A stretch of DNA of 8,238 nt from Methylococcaceae bacterium (GTDB lineage Bacteria; Pseudomonadota; Gammaproteobacteria; Methylococcales; UBA1147). Location of the stretch: assembly GCA_022616595.1 (NCBI GenBank), contig JAKEEL010000170.1:1-8238 (forward strand). The letters are read 5' to 3'. Below are positions 5,041 through 8,238 of this stretch, piece after piece (the first letter of the stretch is position 1; each line of letters starts with the position of its first letter). The position numbers were made by a program, and so were the translations under genes. A model generated the notes under the pieces. The model did no database searches. It was given only the letters and a program-made list of their open reading frames with translations, and was not told the DNA's origin.

Positions 5041-6969
5041 ATGCCTGATCTCGATTCCATTTTTGCAGAAAAAGGCCCCCTGTCCCGCGTGATTTCCGGA
5101 TTCAGGCCGCGTGCCTCGCAATTGGAAATGGCCAGAACGATCGCCGCGGCCATCGCTTCCGGAGACCATTTCATCGCGGAAGCCGGAACCGGAACCGGAA
5201 AAACATTCGCGTATCTGGTCCCCGCGATACTTTCGCAGAGACGCACGATCCTGTCGACGGGAACCCGAAACCTTCAGGACCAGTTATTCACGAAAGACAT
5301 CCCGTTGATTCGAGCAAGCTTATCGGTCTCGTTCCAGGCCGCCCTGCTCAAGGGCAGGAGCAATTATCTTTGCCGCTACCGTCTGTCGAACACCCTGGAA
5401 TCCGGACTCGGCTTCAGCCGCGAGGATTCCAAAGCCCTCAATCTTATCCGGCGCTGGGCCGGGAAAACCCGAAGCGGCGATGTTGCCGAAGTCGCGAGCG
5501 TTCCTGAAAATTCACCCCTTTGGTACCTGGTCACCTCGACCGCGGACAACTGTCTCGGGCAGGACTGCCCCGAATACCAGGAATGCTTCCTGGTCAAAAG
5601 CCGGCGCAAGGCGCAGGATGCCGAAATTCTTGTCGTGAACCACCATTTGCTGTGCGCCGACTGGGCCTTGCGGGATGATGGATTCGGTGAGTTGTTGCCG
5701 AAGGCCGAGGTGATTATCGTCGATGAAGCGCATCAGTTGTACGATACCGCGTCCCGCTTTTTGGGTCTTTCGGTCAGCGCCCGGCAGATCAATGACCTGA
5801 GCCGGGATGTAGTCACGGAACATTTGCAAGGAGCCCCGGATATGCCCCGCTTGCGCAGCGCGGCCGAAGAGCTGGAACAGTCGGTCCTGGATGCGCGGCT
5901 TGCGTTCGGCGAAGCGGCGCGGCGCGGCGCATGGAGGGAGATTGCGGGTAAACCCGACATTTCGCGGGGCTTGAACCGGGTATTGGCCCGGCTCCGGAGC
6001 CTGAAAGATGTCTTGGAGCCGGCTTCCGAGCGCACCAAAGGGTTGGAATCGTGCTGGCGGCGCTGCGCTGAAGTCGAGACCAACCTGAAAAAGTTGCTCG
6101 AGGAAAACGGCAGTGACTGGATCCGCTGGTTCGAGACGCATAAACGAACATTTACCTTGAACCGAACGCCCTTTGAAATCGCGCACGAATTCGAACATTT
6201 GATGTCGGAGCGCCGGGCCACCTGGATTTTTACCTCCGCGACCCTGACCGTATCCAAGCACTTCGATCATTTCAAATCGGCATTGGGTTTGAAGCATGCT
6301 CGCGACGCTGTCTGGGACAGCCCCTTCGATTTTTCAAGCCAGGCCTTGTTCTATCATCCGCGAAATCTCCCGGATCCGGCATCCCCGCAGTACGTAAGTG
6401 CCGTGGTGGAGACCGCGATACCGGTTCTGAAGGCCAGCAAGGGGCGCGCATTCTTTCTGTTTACCAGCCATCGAGCGCTGAGAGAAGCCGCGGAAATACT
6501 CGAGCCGCGAATCGAATATCCCTTGCTGGTCCAGGGCAGTCAGCCGAAGGCGATTCTGATCGAACAGTTCAAGACAGCCGGTAACTCGGTTCTATTGGGA
6601 ACCGCCAGTTTTTGGGAGGGCGTCGATGTGCGCGGCGATGCGCTGTCCTGTGTTATCATCGACAAACTTCCCTTCGCATCCCCCGGAGATCCGGTCATGC
6701 AGGCGCGCTTGGACAACCTTCGCCGGCGCGGAGAAAATCCCTTTGAAAGTTTCCAATTGCCGATGGCCGTGATTGCGTTGAAACAGGGGGTCGGCCGTCT
6801 GATCCGGGATGTCGACGACCGCGGCGTGTTCGTGTTGTGCGATCCCCGGCTGCTGAAGCGATCCTATGGCCGGGTATTCCTGGACAGTCTGCCGCCGATG
6901 CGGAGAACCCGGTCGATCGAAGATGTCGAATCCTTTTTCAAAGCCATTCCGCAGCCTGGACCGGGATGA
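5041..6969 (+). CDS. yoaA: YoaA-type (DinG/XPD family) Fe-S ATP-dependent DNA helicase
   Basis: A superfamily 2 helicase of the XPD/DinG group, 642 residues from this ATG (E. coli YoaA about 636). Walker A is AGTGTGKT (48-55). Four Cys in the right places for a 4Fe-4S cluster are Cys111 (NYLCRY), Cys171, Cys176 and Cys182 (DNCLGQDCPEYQEC). The DEAH box is 228-231, motif III-like FTSATLT is near 397-403, SFWEGVDVRGD is 523-533, and QGVGRLIRD is 582-590. Family homology begins right after this ATG (PLSRVISGFRPRASQ), whereas an ATG at 4948 would add 31 low-complexity polar residues; neither has a strong SD. The TGA overlaps the tsaB start (ATGA). E. coli YoaA works with the polymerase III chi subunit in repairing replication damage; a similar role is expected. 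No LexA box is visible upstream. Confidence 0.95.
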   Translation: MPDLDSIFAEKGPLSRVISGFRPRASQLEMARTIAAAIASGDHFIAEAGTGTGKTFAYLVPAILSQRRTILSTGTRNLQDQLFTKDIPLIRASLSVSFQAALLKGRSNYLCRYRLSNTLESGLGFSREDSKALNLIRRWAGKTRSGDVAEVASVPENSPLWYLVTSTADNCLGQDCPEYQECFLVKSRRKAQDAEILVVNHHLLCADWALRDDGFGELLPKAEVIIVDEAHQLYDTASRFLGLSVSARQINDLSRDVVTEHLQGAPDMPRLRSAAEELEQSVLDARLAFGEAARRGAWREIAGKPDISRGLNRVLARLRSLKDVLEPASERTKGLESCWRRCAEVETNLKKLLEENGSDWIRWFETHKRTFTLNRTPFEIAHEFEHLMSERRATWIFTSATLTVSKHFDHFKSALGLKHARDAVWDSPFDFSSQALFYHPRNLPDPASPQYVSAVVETAIPVLKASKGRAFFLFTSHRALREAAEILEPRIEYPLLVQGSQPKAILIEQFKTAGNSVLLGTASFWEGVDVRGDALSCVIIDKLPFASPGDPVMQARLDNLRRRGENPFESFQLPMAVIALKQGVGRLIRDVDDRGVFVLCDPRLLKRSYGRVFLDSLPPMRRTRSIEDVESFFKAIPQPGPG

Positions 6970-7655
6970 AGATTCTCGCCGTAGAGACCGCCACCGAAGC
7001 GTGCTCCGCCGCCCTGCTCGTGGACGGCGGAATACTGGAACGATTTCGCGTTGCGCCGCGGGAACATACCCGCCTGATCCTGCCGATGGTCGATTCGCTG
7101 CTCGATGAGGCCGGATTCGCGCTTGGAAACCTGGATGCGCTTGCGTTCGGGCGGGGCCCCGGTTCGTTCACCGGAGTCCGTATTGCCGCGGGGATAATTC
7201 AAGGCCTGGCGCTGGGCGCCGATCTGCCCGTGGTGCCGGTTTCGACGCTGGCGTCGCTGGCCCAGCATTATCTGGAATCCAGCGATTGTGCGACGATTTT
7301 TACCGCGCTCGATGCGCGCATGGGCGAAGTGTACTGGGGGGTTTATCAGAAGGATTCGGAGGGTCTCGCGCGCCTGGCCGGAAAAGAAGCGGTACTCCCG
7401 GCCATTGAGGTACAGTTCTCGGGAGCGAGAATCGGAAAAGGTGCGGGCCTGGGAAGCGGATGGGCCGCCTATCGCGATATTCTGACCGAAAGGCTGAATG
7501 ACCGCGTAGACCATATCGATCCGGAATGTTACCCGCACGCGTCCTCGGTCGCGCTTCTGGGACAGGACGGCTATTTGAAGCAACTCGCGGTCGCGCCGGA
7601 ACAGGCGCTTCCTGTCTACCTCAGAGACACGGTCGCCCGCAAGAAGTGCGAATAA
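6966..7655 (+). CDS. tsaB: TsaB, subunit of the tRNA t6A37 threonylcarbamoyl transferase complex
   Basis: TsaB pairs with TsaD and TsaE to put threonylcarbamoyl on A37 of tRNAs that read ANN codons; it is the non-catalytic ASKHA-fold partner of TsaD. The 229 residues (E. coli 231) begin MKILAVETATEACSAALL, the phosphate-binding-like strand pair of the fold, and contain the signature GRGPGSFTGVR at 62-72 and the LDARMGEVYWG segment. The ATG at 6966 overlaps the helicase stop by four bases, so the two are translationally coupled; a start upstream at 6837 would lie inside the helicase and has no homology. The yoaA-tsaB order is the same as in E. coli. The C-terminus (ALPVYLRDTVARKK) matches the usual TsaB ending (PxYLR), so the gene is complete. 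Confidence 0.96.
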   Translation: MKILAVETATEACSAALLVDGGILERFRVAPREHTRLILPMVDSLLDEAGFALGNLDALAFGRGPGSFTGVRIAAGIIQGLALGADLPVVPVSTLASLAQHYLESSDCATIFTALDARMGEVYWGVYQKDSEGLARLAGKEAVLPAIEVQFSGARIGKGAGLGSGWAAYRDILTERLNDRVDHIDPECYPHASSVALLGQDGYLKQLAVAPEQALPVYLRDTVARKKCE

Positions 7656-7723
7656 ATGTCGTGGCCCCCGAAGTTGCGACAGAGGTTTAAGATAACCACA
7701 ATGACACCGGCCTCCGAGTTCGT

Positions 7724-8032
7724 ATGAAAAACCTGGCGATCATTACGATTCAAATCGGGGTGCTCATCCTTTCCGTGGCAATCCTTTGGTGGCATTCGTT
7801 CTATCGGGTAATCGCACAGCAACTGGTCATCACTTTGGGCGAATCCGACCCGACCATCGGTCCCGGTTTCCGCTGTCTCTACAGCACGGCCGGAAGCTGC
7901 CGCGAAATTATCGAATACGGGGAAAGCCTCGGCAAAACGGTCTACCCGCCGGGTCTTTTTTGGCTCGGTGTTGGCGTATTGACTTTGGGACTCGTGATGT
8001 TGGCGGTCGAAAAGTACCGGAGCAGCAGGTAG
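7724..8032 (+). CDS. 102-residue protein with two membrane helices and a Cys-X7-Cys loop
   Basis: Not recognised. ATG at 7724, TAG at 8030-8032. Two hydrophobic segments, residues about 5-24 (AIITIQIGVLILSVAILWWH) and about 77-95 (GLFWLGVGVLTLGLVMLAV), flank a 50-residue loop holding Cys51 and Cys59 (RCLYSTAGSC). The C-terminal EKYRSSR and the N-terminal Lys2 favour both ends in the cytoplasm, so the loop would be periplasmic and the Cys pair could form a disulfide. No SD is evident, but the start overlaps the stop of a 23-codon ORF that begins straight after the tsaB stop, so coupling from tsaB may drive translation. The gene is 68 bp behind tsaB on the same strand. It is probably real because of its amphipathic organisation and codon use, but has no assigned function. 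Confidence 0.8.
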   Translation: MKNLAIITIQIGVLILSVAILWWHSFYRVIAQQLVITLGESDPTIGPGFRCLYSTAGSCREIIEYGESLGKTVYPPGLFWLGVGVLTLGLVMLAVEKYRSSR

Positions 8033-8073
8033 ATCGAGGAAAACGAAAAAGCCGATTTTCGGAGTCGGACGGG

Positions 8074-8079
8074 TATAAT
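8074..8079 (+). promoter_or_regulatory. Candidate -10 box (TATAAT) for the right-edge gene
   Basis: A perfect TATAAT 124 bp upstream of the ATG at 8203. No good -35 lies 15-19 bp before it (GCCGAT at 17 bp spacing) and there is no TG extension, so either an activator is needed or the match is chance. A start near 8086 would give a leader of about 117 bases. Confidence 0.45.
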
Positions 8080-8101
8080 CTCTGCCGCGTTCAGCGACTC
8101 G

Positions 8102-8128
8102 GCGGCTGCCAAGGGATCGCCGCTTTTT
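8102..8128 (+). terminator. Small GC stem followed by T5 within the leader; weak terminator/attenuator candidate
   Basis: GCGGC (8102-8106) pairs with GCCGC (8119-8123), followed at once by TTTTT (8124-8128). A second register, CGGCG (8100-8104) with CGCCG (8118-8122), is equally possible. A five-base-pair stem with a 12-base loop is weak for an intrinsic terminator. It could end read-through from upstream, or act as an attenuator since it lies downstream of the candidate TATAAT and upstream of the gene at 8203. Confidence 0.35.
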
Positions 8129-8164
8129 CACGATCGCAGAAACTATGCAGGGTCACTTGGGTTA

Positions 8165-8197
8165 TCCTCCGACTTTCAAACCGAAGCAATCGGAGGA
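8165..8197 (+). promoter_or_regulatory. Hairpin that masks the Shine-Dalgarno of the right-edge gene
   Basis: TCCTCCGA (8165-8172) and TCGGAGGA (8190-8197) are perfect inverted repeats with a 17-base loop. The 3' arm holds the entire SD (CGGAGGA), which ends five bases before the ATG at 8203. When folded, the mRNA would hide its ribosome binding site. This is the layout of translational switches (thermosensor, riboswitch expression platform or protein-controlled leader). Confidence 0.55.
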
Positions 8198-8202
8198 CAA
8201 AG

Positions 8203-8238
8203 ATGAACAAGCAAACCCAAGCGACCCGGAAAGAACAG
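8203..8238 (+). CDS. First 12 codons of an unidentified gene running off the window
   Basis: ATG at 8203 preceded by a strong SD, GGAGGA, at near-ideal spacing; the frame stays open to the window end (MNKQTQATRKEQ). The start is polar and basic, with no signal peptide. Too little is visible to name a product. The leader upstream carries a candidate -10 box, a small stem with T5 and an SD-masking hairpin, so the gene is probably regulated after initiation of transcription. Confidence 0.65.
   Translation, partial: MNKQTQATRKEQ

Noticed and set aside
5512..6297. Minus-strand open frame of 261 codons inside the helicase gene
   Set aside because: Shadow of the well-supported YoaA frame; no recognisable motif and no RBS context.
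6837..6965. Upstream start for tsaB giving a 272-residue protein
   Set aside because: The extension lies inside the helicase coding region and has no TsaB homology; ATG 6966 starts exactly at the conserved MKILAVET and gives the usual length.
8045..8061. Minus-strand terminator (CCGA-AAA-TCGG then CTTTTT)
   Set aside because: The stem is only 4 bp, and the genes seen on both sides run on the plus strand, so there is no visible minus-strand transcript to end.

Overview
The window looks like chromosomal DNA of a free-living gammaproteobacterium with moderately high GC. The evidence is a bifunctional PBP1b-type synthase with a UB2H-like region, a YoaA-type iron-sulfur helicase translationally coupled to tsaB (the same gene order as in enterobacteria), and FolE type I. 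Genus cannot be read from the sequence. There are no transposases, phage genes, tRNAs, rRNAs or CRISPR arrays.

Layout. The left edge carries the 3' end of folE (+). Convergent to it is a minus-strand group, read right to left: lexA, a doubtful 25-codon ORF overlapping the lexA stop, and a clear but very short gene (321-473) for a 50-residue protein with one C-terminal membrane helix. The lexA promoter region (about 1214-1263) carries two matches to GTTC-N7-GTTC, the operator type known from Alphaproteobacteria, in opposite orientations. Both fit the longer form GTTCTC-N4-CGTTCT. Divergent from lexA is mrcB (PBP1b, 1350-3680). The 178-bp gap after mrcB is almost filled by five consecutive hairpins, four of them perfect stems of 8-13 bp. 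Then comes a TPR lipoprotein that is a good candidate for an LpoP-type activator of the PBP1b next door.

The right half has a small protein with the residue pattern of a PD-(D/E)XK nuclease (4438-4917), the YoaA-type helicase (5041-6969), tsaB (6966-7655), and a 102-residue protein with two membrane helices and a Cys pair in its loop. At the edge is the first codons of another gene (from 8203). Its leader has a TATAAT box, a small GC stem followed by T5, and an 8-bp inverted repeat that pairs the whole Shine-Dalgarno sequence.

Themes. The left part links DNA-damage control (LexA plus a possible SOS-co-expressed small membrane protein) with cell-wall synthesis (PBP1b plus candidate activator lipoprotein). 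The right part combines DNA repair (helicase and putative nuclease) with tRNA t6A37 modification (TsaB). The items most worth a second look are the LexA/operator type, the 50-residue membrane protein downstream of lexA, the hairpin array, the LpoP candidate, the nuclease-like gene, and the SD-masking leader at the right edge.
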